From an uncultured Acetatifactor sp. (GTDB lineage Bacteria; Bacillota; Clostridia; Lachnospirales; Lachnospiraceae), in the NCBI GenBank assembly GCA_934402315.1, contig CAKRTS010000016.1, positions 1 through 64,000 of the forward strand: DNA of 64,000 bases, read 5' to 3'. This document shows, in pieces, positions 41,863-50,930 of this stretch (position 1 is the stretch's first letter; every line of letters begins with the position of its first letter). Below the pieces are notes generated by a model, which was not told the DNA's origin, searched no databases, and worked only from the letters and a program-made list of their open reading frames with translations. The translations under genes were made by a program, and so were the position numbers.

Positions 41863-42639
41863 ATGAAAAAGAGATTATTTCTGATTTTATCCGTAACTGT
41901 CATGCTTGCTGCCGGATGCGGCAATAAGGACAATATCCTGCCTGATATGGAGACGGAAGCGGCTGAAACAGCAACAGACACTGAGGAACCGGATATGGCG
42001 GAGGATAAGGAAGTCCCTGCTGCGGATCAGGCAGAAAACGGGGATACCGAAAAAGAGCAGACCGAAAAGGAAACGGCGGAAGAGACAGGGCAGGAAGAGG
42101 GGGATAAGGAGGCAGGGGAAACGCCTGAACCCAAGCCTGCAAGCCAGCCGGGGCAGAAAGAGGAAACGGAACCTGCACAGGGCAGTACAGATGTGCCAAA
42201 GCAGGAGGAAACGAAGCAGGAAGAAACAAAGCCGGAAGAGACGAAGCCGGAGGAAACAAAGCAGCAGGAACCGGCAGTGATCGCAGTATCCTATGATCCC
42301 GTTTCCGTATGCAGTCAGGCGGTTGCAAAGTGTCAGGCGGGCGGCATGATAACCACCACGGACAACCTTGCAAGCCTGCTGGCAGAGGGGAAGATAACGC
42401 AGGAAGAATACAATTCCTATTATCCGTATGACGGACTGGGCTATTACAGCGTTTTTGTGGAGACAGACCTGAATGAAGCGTCCACCACGTCCGGCAGGAA
42501 ACTCGGCAGCGAGGACGGGATAGCGGATTACATTGCGGGAATGATGCTGCTGGAAACGGAACCTGTGTTTTACATTGAGTATGCAGGAGTGTATAACCTG
42601 AACGGGACGGATTTTTATGAGTTCCGCTGTTACAGGTAA
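41863..42639 (+). CDS. Lipoprotein with acidic repeat stalk
   Basis: A 258-aa lipoprotein: signal peptide MKKRLFLILSVTVMLAAGC with a clear lipobox (LAAGC, Cys19). Residues 25-150 are a Glu/Lys/Thr/Pro-rich unfolded stalk with repeats of the type KQEETK and KPEETK. The C-terminal domain (about 155-258) is globular (SVCSQAVAKCQAGGMITTTDNLASLL..., ending FYEFRCYR). It would be tethered to the outer face of the membrane with the domain held away from it. Start at 41863 is set by the signal peptide. In related ICEs a lipoprotein commonly precedes the SpaA adhesin; it may act in mating-pair contact or surface exclusion, which is inference. Confidence 0.75.
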   Translation: MKKRLFLILSVTVMLAAGCGNKDNILPDMETEAAETATDTEEPDMAEDKEVPAADQAENGDTEKEQTEKETAEETGQEEGDKEAGETPEPKPASQPGQKEETEPAQGSTDVPKQEETKQEETKPEETKPEETKQQEPAVIAVSYDPVSVCSQAVAKCQAGGMITTTDNLASLLAEGKITQEEYNSYYPYDGLGYYSVFVETDLNEASTTSGRKLGSEDGIADYIAGMMLLETEPVFYIEYAGVYNLNGTDFYEFRCYR

Positions 42640-42700
42640 GAGGGCATACCGATGTATTATTGAGTAAATGAAAGAATCAAACAGAATAACAGTAAACGGA

Positions 42701-42737
42701 AAATGACAAGCCATTTCACATGACTTGTCATTTTTTT
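42701..42737 (+). terminator. Intrinsic terminator after the lipoprotein gene
   Basis: AAATGACAAG (42701-42710) pairs with CTTGTCATTT (42724-42733), 13-base loop, running into seven T. It separates the lipoprotein from the adhesin gene. Confidence 0.8.
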
Positions 42738-42762
42738 GCCCTATTATAAGGAGGAGATCTGA

Positions 42763-45700
42763 ATGAAACAGAAAATGAAAAGATTTATGGCAGGCTTCTT
42801 AGCCCTGCTCACGGTCTTTACCACGCTGTTTAGTAATGGGACGACTGCTTTTGCGGCAAGTTCCAGCGCAAACATCGCTTTCTGGTATGCATCGACAAGA
42901 GCATCGGGCGAGGTAAGCGAGTTAAAGGCAGGCTATGACCACGGGAAAGTCCTGTATGCCATACTGGACGGCAATGCCGCCTACTGCATGAATTTTGGTC
43001 TGGCGGCGGACGGCGGGCAGCTTATGAACAGCTACCCTAATTCAAGCACTTCCATGTCGGCACAGCAGGAAAAACTTTTAAGCTATTGTCTGTATTTTGG
43101 GTTTAACAGCAACAGCGCATCAGCGCCGTCCAATGACCAGTGCGACCAGTTCATAGCGACACAGGCAATGGTATGGATCATCGTGGGGAACCTGTTCGAT
43201 ACAGGCAGCGGGGATTCGGCAGCAAGGAAGCTGTGCGATTCGGCTCCGAACCCGTCATCGTCCTATGCTTATTATACAAGCCTGAAAAATAGCATCAGCA
43301 AGTCTTATAATGCGACAAGACCAAGTTTTGCAAGCAGGACACAGAGCGGTGCGGAAACTTATGAGCTGAAATGGAATGAGGGGAACCAGCGTTTTGAGAA
43401 AACCCTTACTGACAGCAACGGCGTACTTTCCAGTTTTGACATTTCGCTGGGCGGGTACACGGTGGAAAAGAATGGGAACAGCGTTACCATTTCCAGCAGG
43501 GAAGTAAACACAGCGGCAACAATGGCAACCATGAACTCCACGGCAGGCGAAGTGGAGACAACTTCAAGCTGTGTGTTCTGGCTCACGGAAAAAGCAAACT
43601 ATCAGGAGTTTGTTTCGGAACGTCCCAGCGCCGATCCTATCCATGCCTATTTTAAGGTTAAGACGGAAAACATCGGCTATGGGGAAATCGTAAAGACCGA
43701 CGAAGCCAGTGGCGTGAAGCTGGCAGGTGCCGTATATGGCATCTATTCTGACAGCGGATGCACCAATAAGGTAGATACCATGACTACAGACGGCAACGGT
43801 TATGCAAAATCCAATGCGCTTGTGGCGGGAACCTACTATGTAAAGGAAATTACCGCTCCGAAAGGATATGTACTGAGCGGCAAAGTCCACACACTGACCG
43901 TCAAGGCAGGACAGACAACCGGGATCAGCGCAACGGACAAGGAGCAGCTTGGCGCAATCACTATCTATAAGGAAGGGGAAGTGCTGACCGGATGGAATGG
44001 CAGCAATTTCACTTATGAGAAAAAGAAACTGCCGGGGGCTGTTTTCAAAGTGACGGCAGGCGCAGACATTTACAAGGCAGACGGCACAAAAATCTATAAC
44101 AAAGGGGACCTGATCGCTGAAAACCTTGTGAGCGGAAGCGACGGAAAAGTGCTGTTATCAGACCTTCATCTTGGAACCTATACCGTGACAGAGACAAAGA
44201 GCATTGACGGATACACTATCAATACCACACCGCAGACCGTAAAAATCGAGTATAAGGACCAGACGGTGGAAGTGCAGTATGAGGCAACAACCATCCTGAA
44301 TACCAGACAGAAAGCGGAAGTTTCCGTTACAAAGAAGGATTCCGAGACAACAAACCCGCTGGACGGCGGACAGTACACGCTTTATGCGGGAAATGACATC
44401 AGGAATTATGCAGGACAGGTCATCGTGACAAAGGGGACTGCATTACAGACCGTTACAACAGGGGAGGACGGCAGCGCCGCTTACACGGTAGACCTTCCAA
44501 TCGCAAACAGCTACTATATTTCAGAGACACAGGCACCTTATGCATATTACAGGAACAGTTCTGATATATACAGCTTCAATTTCAATTACCTGCCGGAGAC
44601 AACCGCAAAGGCAACATTTACACACACCTTTGCAAATGACAGGACAACCGCAAAAATCCACATCTACAAGGTGGATAAAGAGACAGGAAAAGCAGTTCCG
44701 CAGGGTGACGCAACTCTGGAGGGCGCTGTTTACGGCTTATATGCCCGCAATGACATTGTACACCCGGACGGTGCAACAGGCATTATCTTCCATGCGGGGG
44801 ATATTGTTGCCACACTGACAACCGATGAGGGCGGCAATGCAGAGGTAAAGAACCTCTATCTCGGCAACTACTATGTAAAGGAAATCACACCGTCGGAAGG
44901 GTATCTCCTTGACGAAGAGGAACATGATGTTGTCTGCGATTATGAGGGCGATCTGGTAGCGGAAGTGTCAAGAAGCACAACATCGGCAGAGCAGGTCATC
45001 AAGCAGCCGTTCCAGCTTATCAAAGTATCCGACAACGGGGACGACACGGAAGCGCCTGTACTGTCCGGCGCAGGCTTTAGGGCATACCTGAAATCTTCCT
45101 TATCCGTACTGGAAGATGGAAGTTATGATTTTGACAGCGCAGAAGCCGTAAAAATCGGCAGCAAGGGGGAGACTACCCTTTTCACGGATGCAAAGGGGCA
45201 TATCGTGACACAGCCGATCCCTTACGGCACTTATGTGGTGATTGAAACAGTCACTCCGCACAACATGGAAACAGTAAGACCTTTTGAAGTAAGGATTGTG
45301 GAGAACCACCCGGCAGAACCGCAGGTATGGCGTGTGTTCATTGACCGTGAATTTACTGCAAAGCTGCGTGTGATCAAGAAGGACGCTGACACAAAGCAGA
45401 CAGTCCTTATCCCGAATACGGAGTTTAAGATTTTCAACATTGACAAAAACGAATATGTCAAGATGGTTACAACTTATCCGTCAAAGGTTACGCACACTTC
45501 TTTCTTCACGGACAGCGACGGCGACTTAATCCTGCCTGACACACTGAAGATTGGGAATTACCGCATTGAGGAAGTGGCAGCGCCTTTCGGATATGTGCTG
45601 AACACAGATTATGTGGAAGTGTCGGTTGATTCCGATACGTTCTATGAGACTGATCCCGACACCTATGATGCAATCATTACCGTGGAATATGAGGATGAAC

Positions 45701-48135
45701 CCGTTACCGGGGAACTGACAGTGGAGAAGAAAGGCGAAATCCTTGACGGCTACAAGGGCGGCTTGTTTGCGGATTCCGAAGAAAAGGAGTTTGTTTATAA
45801 GGAAGGCTCCCTTGCAGGGGCAAAATTTGAGGTCTATGCCGCAGAGGACATTCATACTGCTGACATGCAGACAGATGAGGACGGAAACAGGACAAAGTAT
45901 TACAGTAATGGCGATCTTGTTGCAACGCTTACAACCGGGGAAGATGGGAGAGCCAGTATTGCAGGGCTTCCGCTCGGACAGTACCGTGTAGTGGAAACAG
46001 AAGCGCCTTATGGATATGTGCTGAACGGGGAAGAACAGCTTGTAACATTCGTTTATGTGGACGATAAAACCCCGGTGATCCATGAAAGCGTGACATTTGA
46101 CAACGACAGACAGAAGCTGGATATGTCCGTCATCAAGAAAGATGCGGAGGAAGATACCCCTGTTGCGGGTGCAGAGTTCGGTCTGTATGCCGCAGAGGAC
46201 ATTGAAAATGCCAATGGCGAAGTAATCATCCCCGCAGGCACGCTTCTTGAAACCGCTGTCTCTGATGAAAACGGCAGGATCACTTTCAGAAAGGATTACC
46301 CGTTTGCAGTTTATGAGGCAAAGGAACTGGCAGCGCCGAAGGGCTATGTTTCCAGTGGGGAAGTAATCACTTTGGAGACAGAGTATCAGGGACAGCATGA
46401 GGCGGTTGCAGAGTACAGCGGCGAGTTTCTGAATGAGCCGACAGCCTTTGAGTTTACAAAGGAGGACATTGCAAGCGGCGCAGAGCTTTCCGGTGCAATG
46501 CTTACAGTCATTGACAAGGACGGCAATGTGGTTGACAGATGGACTTCCGTGGCAGAAGAAGCCCATGTGATCAAGAGACTTGCCGCAGGGGAGACTTATA
46601 CGCTCCGTGAGGAATTTGCGCCTTACGGTTATCTGAAAGCAGAGGAAATCCAGTTTACGGTGGAAGATACCGCTGACATTCAGAGTGCGGTTATGAAAGA
46701 TGAAGTTCCGACTGGCGCAATCATCATCAACAAGGACGGCGAATTTGTAACGGACACTACCCTTATGAAAGGACACTGGTATGACTTCATTTTCAATTAC
46801 TTTAAGGACAGCCTTGCAGGTGTTGAATTTGAAGTTTATGCAGCGGAGGACATTGTAAGCCCGGACGGTCTTGACACAATCTATTATGAGGCGGACGAAC
46901 TTGTGGCAACTATCGTCACTGACGAGAAAGGCTATGCAAATATTGATAATCTGCCGCTTGGGAAGTATTACCTTGTGGAGACAAAGACACTGGAGGGATT
47001 TGTTCTGGACGATACGCCAATCGAAGCAGACCTTTCCTATATCGATCAGGATACCAGAGTGGTCTATGCCGGAATGAACATCAGCAATGAGAGACAGAAG
47101 GTGCAGATCACTGTGGTTAAGAAAGAAGCAGGCACAAAAGAAGTTCTTGAGGGAGCCATATTCGGACTGTTTGCAAAAGAGGACATTGTGAATAAAGATG
47201 GCAAAATAGTTGTAAAAGCCGGAACTGAAATTGAGCGTGGCGTGACCGGAAAGGACGGAAAACTGACCTTTGTATCTGACCTCCCGCTTGGAAAGTATTA
47301 TGTGCAGGAGCTGACAGCGCCAAAGGGATATGTGAAGTCCGGCAAGGTATTTGATGTGGATGCGTCATATCAGGGCGATGATAAGGAAGTAATCGAATTT
47401 GAGGCAGAATTTGAAAACAAGCCGATCAAAGTGCAGATTTCAAAGACTGACATTACGGGAGATAACGAACTTGAGGGGGCTGTTCTTTCCGTCATTGATG
47501 CGGACGGCAATCTGGTAGAGAAGTGGACTTCCGGAAAAGAGCCGCACATGATAGAAAAGCTGCCTGCCGGGAAATATACCCTCCGTGAAGAGACAGCGCC
47601 ATTCGGGTATGTCATTGCACAGGATATTGAGTTTGAGGTAAAAGAGACTGACGAAATCCAGAAAGCAGCGATGAAGGACGAAGCGGCAGTTGGAAAGGTC
47701 ATCATCAGCAAGAAGTCAGAGGACGGAAAAGCGCTTGCAGGCGCAAAATTTGAAATCCGTGACAAGGACGGGAAAGTAATCGAAACGCTTGTTACCGACA
47801 AGGACGGTCATGCCGAAAGCGGCGAACTTCCGATTGCAGCATTTAAGGACGGCAAGTATGAGAGTGCGGTCACTTATACCGTAGTAGAAGTGGAGGCTCC
47901 GAAAGGTTATCTCCTTGATTCCACGCCGAAGGAAGTGAAGTTTGAATACAAGGACGGAAAGACGAGAGTGGTCGAGTATACTCTTGAAGTGACAAACAAG
48001 CCTACGGAACCGAAGCTCCCGCAGACAGGGGATAACATGAACCCGTGGGTATTTGCCGGATTCGGGCTTTTGGCTGTTGCTGCCGGAATCGGCATCATCT
48101 TCTGGAAGAAAAAGAAAGACGGCGCAGAAGCGTAA
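42763..48135 (+). CDS. SpaA-type LPXTG adhesin with thioester domain and Cna-B repeats
   Basis: A 1,790-aa surface protein. After a signal peptide (cleavage near residue 31) comes a thioester (TQXA) domain: Cys75 in AYCMNFG and Gln134 in TQAMVW can form the internal bond that links covalently to host targets. About a dozen Cna-B/SpaA repeats follow, each opening with K-x-D/E-G/A and closing with APKGYVL or APYGYVL-type Glu-containing strands that support isopeptide bonds. The C-terminus has LPQTGDN, a membrane helix (WVFAGFGLLAVAAGIGIIF) and a basic tail for sortase anchoring. No sortase gene is in the window. Start at 42763 follows GGAGGAGATCTGA. It is ICE cargo that could aid contact with other cells or host mucosa. 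Confidence 0.9.
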   Translation: MKQKMKRFMAGFLALLTVFTTLFSNGTTAFAASSSANIAFWYASTRASGEVSELKAGYDHGKVLYAILDGNAAYCMNFGLAADGGQLMNSYPNSSTSMSAQQEKLLSYCLYFGFNSNSASAPSNDQCDQFIATQAMVWIIVGNLFDTGSGDSAARKLCDSAPNPSSSYAYYTSLKNSISKSYNATRPSFASRTQSGAETYELKWNEGNQRFEKTLTDSNGVLSSFDISLGGYTVEKNGNSVTISSREVNTAATMATMNSTAGEVETTSSCVFWLTEKANYQEFVSERPSADPIHAYFKVKTENIGYGEIVKTDEASGVKLAGAVYGIYSDSGCTNKVDTMTTDGNGYAKSNALVAGTYYVKEITAPKGYVLSGKVHTLTVKAGQTTGISATDKEQLGAITIYKEGEVLTGWNGSNFTYEKKKLPGAVFKVTAGADIYKADGTKIYNKGDLIAENLVSGSDGKVLLSDLHLGTYTVTETKSIDGYTINTTPQTVKIEYKDQTVEVQYEATTILNTRQKAEVSVTKKDSETTNPLDGGQYTLYAGNDIRNYAGQVIVTKGTALQTVTTGEDGSAAYTVDLPIANSYYISETQAPYAYYRNSSDIYSFNFNYLPETTAKATFTHTFANDRTTAKIHIYKVDKETGKAVPQGDATLEGAVYGLYARNDIVHPDGATGIIFHAGDIVATLTTDEGGNAEVKNLYLGNYYVKEITPSEGYLLDEEEHDVVCDYEGDLVAEVSRSTTSAEQVIKQPFQLIKVSDNGDDTEAPVLSGAGFRAYLKSSLSVLEDGSYDFDSAEAVKIGSKGETTLFTDAKGHIVTQPIPYGTYVVIETVTPHNMETVRPFEVRIVENHPAEPQVWRVFIDREFTAKLRVIKKDADTKQTVLIPNTEFKIFNIDKNEYVKMVTTYPSKVTHTSFFTDSDGDLILPDTLKIGNYRIEEVAAPFGYVLNTDYVEVSVDSDTFYETDPDTYDAIITVEYEDEPVTGELTVEKKGEILDGYKGGLFADSEEKEFVYKEGSLAGAKFEVYAAEDIHTADMQTDEDGNRTKYYSNGDLVATLTTGEDGRASIAGLPLGQYRVVETEAPYGYVLNGEEQLVTFVYVDDKTPVIHESVTFDNDRQKLDMSVIKKDAEEDTPVAGAEFGLYAAEDIENANGEVIIPAGTLLETAVSDENGRITFRKDYPFAVYEAKELAAPKGYVSSGEVITLETEYQGQHEAVAEYSGEFLNEPTAFEFTKEDIASGAELSGAMLTVIDKDGNVVDRWTSVAEEAHVIKRLAAGETYTLREEFAPYGYLKAEEIQFTVEDTADIQSAVMKDEVPTGAIIINKDGEFVTDTTLMKGHWYDFIFNYFKDSLAGVEFEVYAAEDIVSPDGLDTIYYEADELVATIVTDEKGYANIDNLPLGKYYLVETKTLEGFVLDDTPIEADLSYIDQDTRVVYAGMNISNERQKVQITVVKKEAGTKEVLEGAIFGLFAKEDIVNKDGKIVVKAGTEIERGVTGKDGKLTFVSDLPLGKYYVQELTAPKGYVKSGKVFDVDASYQGDDKEVIEFEAEFENKPIKVQISKTDITGDNELEGAVLSVIDADGNLVEKWTSGKEPHMIEKLPAGKYTLREETAPFGYVIAQDIEFEVKETDEIQKAAMKDEAAVGKVIISKKSEDGKALAGAKFEIRDKDGKVIETLVTDKDGHAESGELPIAAFKDGKYESAVTYTVVEVEAPKGYLLDSTPKEVKFEYKDGKTRVVEYTLEVTNKPTEPKLPQTGDNMNPWVFAGFGLLAVAAGIGIIFWKKKKDGAEA

Positions 48136-48164
48136 ACAGTGAATAACAGCAGTGTATGAACCCG

Positions 48165-48207
48165 GCGGGGCGTGTAAGCCAGAGCAGCTTATATGCCCCG
48201 CTTTTTT
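48165..48207 (+). terminator. Intrinsic terminator after the adhesin gene
   Basis: GCGGGGCGTGTAAGC (48165-48179) with GCTTATATGCCCCGC (48187-48201), followed by six T. Confidence 0.85.
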
Positions 48208-48229
48208 GTGGAATGGAGGAACGTATTTT

Positions 48230-49222
48230 ATGATGGATTATGAGATATTCAGAGAGGTGGTAAAAGAGAGCTTTTTATCCTACATGCCTGAGAGTTATCA
48301 GGACATGGAGGTAAGGGTTGCCCCGGTGGATAAGGTAAACCGGAAACTGGATGGACTCAGCCTTTTAGCGAAGAATGAGGAAACCATAATTTCACCCACG
48401 CTCTATATTGATGACATGTATGTGAAGTATTTGAAAACAGAGGACTTACAGGCAACCCTGCGGGATGCAGCAGAAGCGATGGACGGGGCATTCAGGGAGG
48501 CAGCAATCCCGCCGCTGGATATAAGCACGGCAAGGGACAATATCATCTTCCAGCTTGTGAACACCATGCAGAATGAGGATATGCTGAAAAACCTGCCGCA
48601 CAGGGAATTTCAGGATCTGTCCATTATATACCGGTGGGTAGTGGACGTGGAACAAAAGGGGCTTTCAAGCGTTGTGATCAATAACCATGTGGCGGAGTCA
48701 CTGGGAATGGGGGAGGAACAGTTATTCAAAGCCGCTGCGGAAAACACCAGACGCATCCTGCCTCCCGTGGTGCAGTCCATGAATGAAGTCATGCGGGATA
48801 TGCTTGTGGCTGACGGTATGCCGGAGGAGCTGGCAGACCTCATGATCGGGGAGCAGGAGCCGGAAAATATCATGTGGGTTATTTCAAATGAAAGAAAGAT
48901 AGAGGGTGCGGCTTCCATGCTTTATGAGGATAAGCTGCACAAGCTGGCGGAAAGCGTGGGGACGGACCTGTATATCCTGCCTTCTTCCGTACACGAAGTT
49001 ATCGCCGTGTCCGTGGAAATGGGCGAACCGGAAGAACTGGCACAGATGGTTTCAGAGATAAACATGGATCAGGTGGACATCAGCGAACGGCTTTCCAATC
49101 AGGTGTACCACTACGACAAGGACCTGAGGAAGATTACGCTTGCCACGGACACGCCAAACAAAAGGCTGGACGGCGTTGTGGCAGAACAGGGAATGGTTTA
49201 TGAGGCAAAGCAGTCCAGATAG
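48230..49222 (+). CDS. DUF5688 family protein, copy 1
   Basis: A 330-aa soluble protein of unknown function, typical of Firmicute ICEs. It opens MMDYEIFREVVKESFLSYMP and contains LPHREFQDLSIIYRWV and ILPSSVHEVIAVSV, motifs shared with the next gene, to which it is about 40 percent similar by eye. No catalytic motif known to me is evident. The start is the first of two ATG codons at 48230, about ten bases after GGAGG. It begins a new transcript section after the adhesin terminator, though no clear promoter was seen, so read-through may supply it. Confidence 0.7.
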   Translation: MMDYEIFREVVKESFLSYMPESYQDMEVRVAPVDKVNRKLDGLSLLAKNEETIISPTLYIDDMYVKYLKTEDLQATLRDAAEAMDGAFREAAIPPLDISTARDNIIFQLVNTMQNEDMLKNLPHREFQDLSIIYRWVVDVEQKGLSSVVINNHVAESLGMGEEQLFKAAAENTRRILPPVVQSMNEVMRDMLVADGMPEELADLMIGEQEPENIMWVISNERKIEGAASMLYEDKLHKLAESVGTDLYILPSSVHEVIAVSVEMGEPEELAQMVSEINMDQVDISERLSNQVYHYDKDLRKITLATDTPNKRLDGVVAEQGMVYEAKQSR

Positions 49223-49263
49223 GGGCGGCGTTTCCGCAGGCACAGAACGGAGGGGCAGTTTTT

Positions 49264-50256
49264 ATGATGGATTATGAAATGTTTAAGGATGTGGTCAGGG
49301 AAAAACTCATGAGCCTTATGCCGGATGAACTTGCGGGATATTCCTTACGGGCTGACAGGACGGGGAAAGTGAATGAAACTCTGGACGCACTCCATCTTGT
49401 GCCGCCTGACTGCCTGCCGGATAAACTGTACCCGACGGTATACCTGAACCATGTGTATGAAGAGTACAAAAAATCCGGCGATTTGCAGGGAACACTTGAA
49501 CTTACGGCATTTTATCTGGCAGGAGCCTGCCGTGAGGCGGAGAGGAAGAACAGCAGGATGAACCTGCAGGGCGCACCGGAAAGCATAATCATGTCACTGG
49601 TCAATACGGGACAGAACCGTGAAATGCTCGGATATATGCCGCACAGGGAATTTGAGGACTTATCAGTCATTTACAAATATGTCATAGATACCCGAAATCC
49701 CGTGGAATCAGTCCCGGTCACTGTGGAAATGGCGGAGAGGATCGGCATGGGGGAGGAAGAATTATTCCATGCGGCAGTGGAAAATACAAGGCGGCTTTTC
49801 CCGCCAACAACGGAGCTTTTAAATGACATTATCGTGGAAATGTTCATGGGCGGCGGTTTTTCAGAAGAAGCGGCACGGGAGATGGGAAGTGTGATACAGA
49901 CACCGATTTACTGTATCAGCAACAAAATGTGTATCAACGGCGCTGTCTCCATGCTCTACGGGGATGTGATTCACGGATTGTCGGAACAGTTGGGCGGCGA
50001 TCTGTATATCCTGCCGCTGTCAGTCCATGAAGTCATGGCAGTGCCGACAGAGGGGGTAACGCCGAAGGAACTGGCAGAACTGGTGGAAAAAAACAATATG
50101 TCGAGGATCAGCCTGAACGAGCGGCTTTCCAATCAGGTGTACCGTTATGACAGAAAACAGCGGAGGTTATCGCTTGCAACGGACACGCCAGACAAGCGTC
50201 TGGACGGGAACGGAACAAGGCATGACCGTCCGGACGGAAAACGACAGTCCAGATAG
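49264..50256 (+). CDS. DUF5688 family protein, copy 2
   Basis: A 330-aa paralogue of the preceding protein. Shared landmarks in the same order are MDYEMFKDVVREKLMSLMP, YMPHREFEDLSVIYKYV, MAERIGMGEEELFHAAVENTRRLFPP, DLYILPLSVHEVMAVP and LNERLSNQVYRYDRKQRRLSLATDTPDKRLDG at the end. The equal length and conserved ends indicate a tandem duplication followed by divergence; both copies are intact, so each probably has its own task. Start ATG 49264 after GGAGGGGCAG. Function unknown. Confidence 0.7.
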   Translation: MMDYEMFKDVVREKLMSLMPDELAGYSLRADRTGKVNETLDALHLVPPDCLPDKLYPTVYLNHVYEEYKKSGDLQGTLELTAFYLAGACREAERKNSRMNLQGAPESIIMSLVNTGQNREMLGYMPHREFEDLSVIYKYVIDTRNPVESVPVTVEMAERIGMGEEELFHAAVENTRRLFPPTTELLNDIIVEMFMGGGFSEEAAREMGSVIQTPIYCISNKMCINGAVSMLYGDVIHGLSEQLGGDLYILPLSVHEVMAVPTEGVTPKELAELVEKNNMSRISLNERLSNQVYRYDRKQRRLSLATDTPDKRLDGNGTRHDRPDGKRQSR

Positions 50257-50271
50257 GAGGATTGCTATTAT

Positions 50272-50406
50272 ATGGAAGAAACACCAAAAGAACTTACCAT
50301 GAAAGAACTGCTGGAACTGGTGCAGCGGCAGGAGGGGGAATTTATTATCCATATTGAGCCGGGAGGGGAGGAAACAAATGCAGATGCAGGAACAGGAACC
50401 CTTTAA
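50272..50406 (+). CDS. 44-aa acidic small protein
   Basis: MEETPKELTMKELLELVQRQ followed by EGEFIIHIEP and an acidic tail. AGGAGG (50255-50260) lies 11 bases upstream. Its last codons overlap the start of the RadC-like gene by 29 bases in another frame, a compact arrangement that supports both being translated. Function unknown. Confidence 0.5.
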   Translation: MEETPKELTMKELLELVQRQEGEFIIHIEPGGEETNADAGTGTL

Positions 50407-50926
50407 ACTGGAAGTGGTGTCAATAAGGCTGGTAAAGGATGCGCCGCTGTTTTCAGACCATAAGATTGTAAACCCGGCAGATGCCGTGAGGGTAACAGGG
50501 GATTTCTTATGTGAAATGGACCGGGAAGTGATGTGCGTCATCAACCTGAAATCGGACGGAACCCCTATTAACTGCAATATTGCAAGCATGGGGACAATCA
50601 ACCAGACCATTGCAGAACCAAAGGAACTTTTCAAGGCAAGCATTCTCTCTAATGCGGCAGGAATGATCATTGTGCATAACCACCCAAGCGGCGAACTGAA
50701 GCCCTCCAAAGAGGACATCATGGTAACGGATAGGATGCTGAAACTGACAGAGCTTATGGGGATAAAACTCGCTGACCATGTGATCGTGGGCGGCGACAAC
50801 AGCCAGTATTTCAGTTTCCGTGAAAAGAAGCTGCTGCAGTACCCGCAGATACATCTTTCCACAGACTGCAATGCGCTGGAATTTGGGAAAACGGCAATGG
50901 TAGCGGAAAAAGGGAAAGCAAGGTGA
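50378..50926 (+). CDS. RadC-like JAB domain protein
   Basis: A 182-aa protein of the RadC/MPN(JAB) family. The metal-binding motif HNHPSGELKPSKED (about residues 106-119) fits H-x-H-P-S-G-x7-S-x2-D, and the second part has LADHVIVGG. The N-terminal helix-hairpin-helix of chromosomal RadC is missing, as in other mobile-element copies. The family has a protease/isopeptidase-like metal site, but its cellular role is debated despite the DNA-repair name. Start ATG 50378 with GGGAGGGGAGG upstream. It overlaps the small upstream ORF and is followed after 4 bases by the TOPRIM gene. Confidence 0.85.
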   Translation: MQMQEQEPFKLEVVSIRLVKDAPLFSDHKIVNPADAVRVTGDFLCEMDREVMCVINLKSDGTPINCNIASMGTINQTIAEPKELFKASILSNAAGMIIVHNHPSGELKPSKEDIMVTDRMLKLTELMGIKLADHVIVGGDNSQYFSFREKKLLQYPQIHLSTDCNALEFGKTAMVAEKGKAR

Positions 50927-50930
50927 GGCG

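Noticed and set aside
45526..46776. Minus-strand ORF of 416 codons inside the adhesin gene
   Set aside because: Shadow of the Cna-B repeats; Cys/His-rich with no domain.
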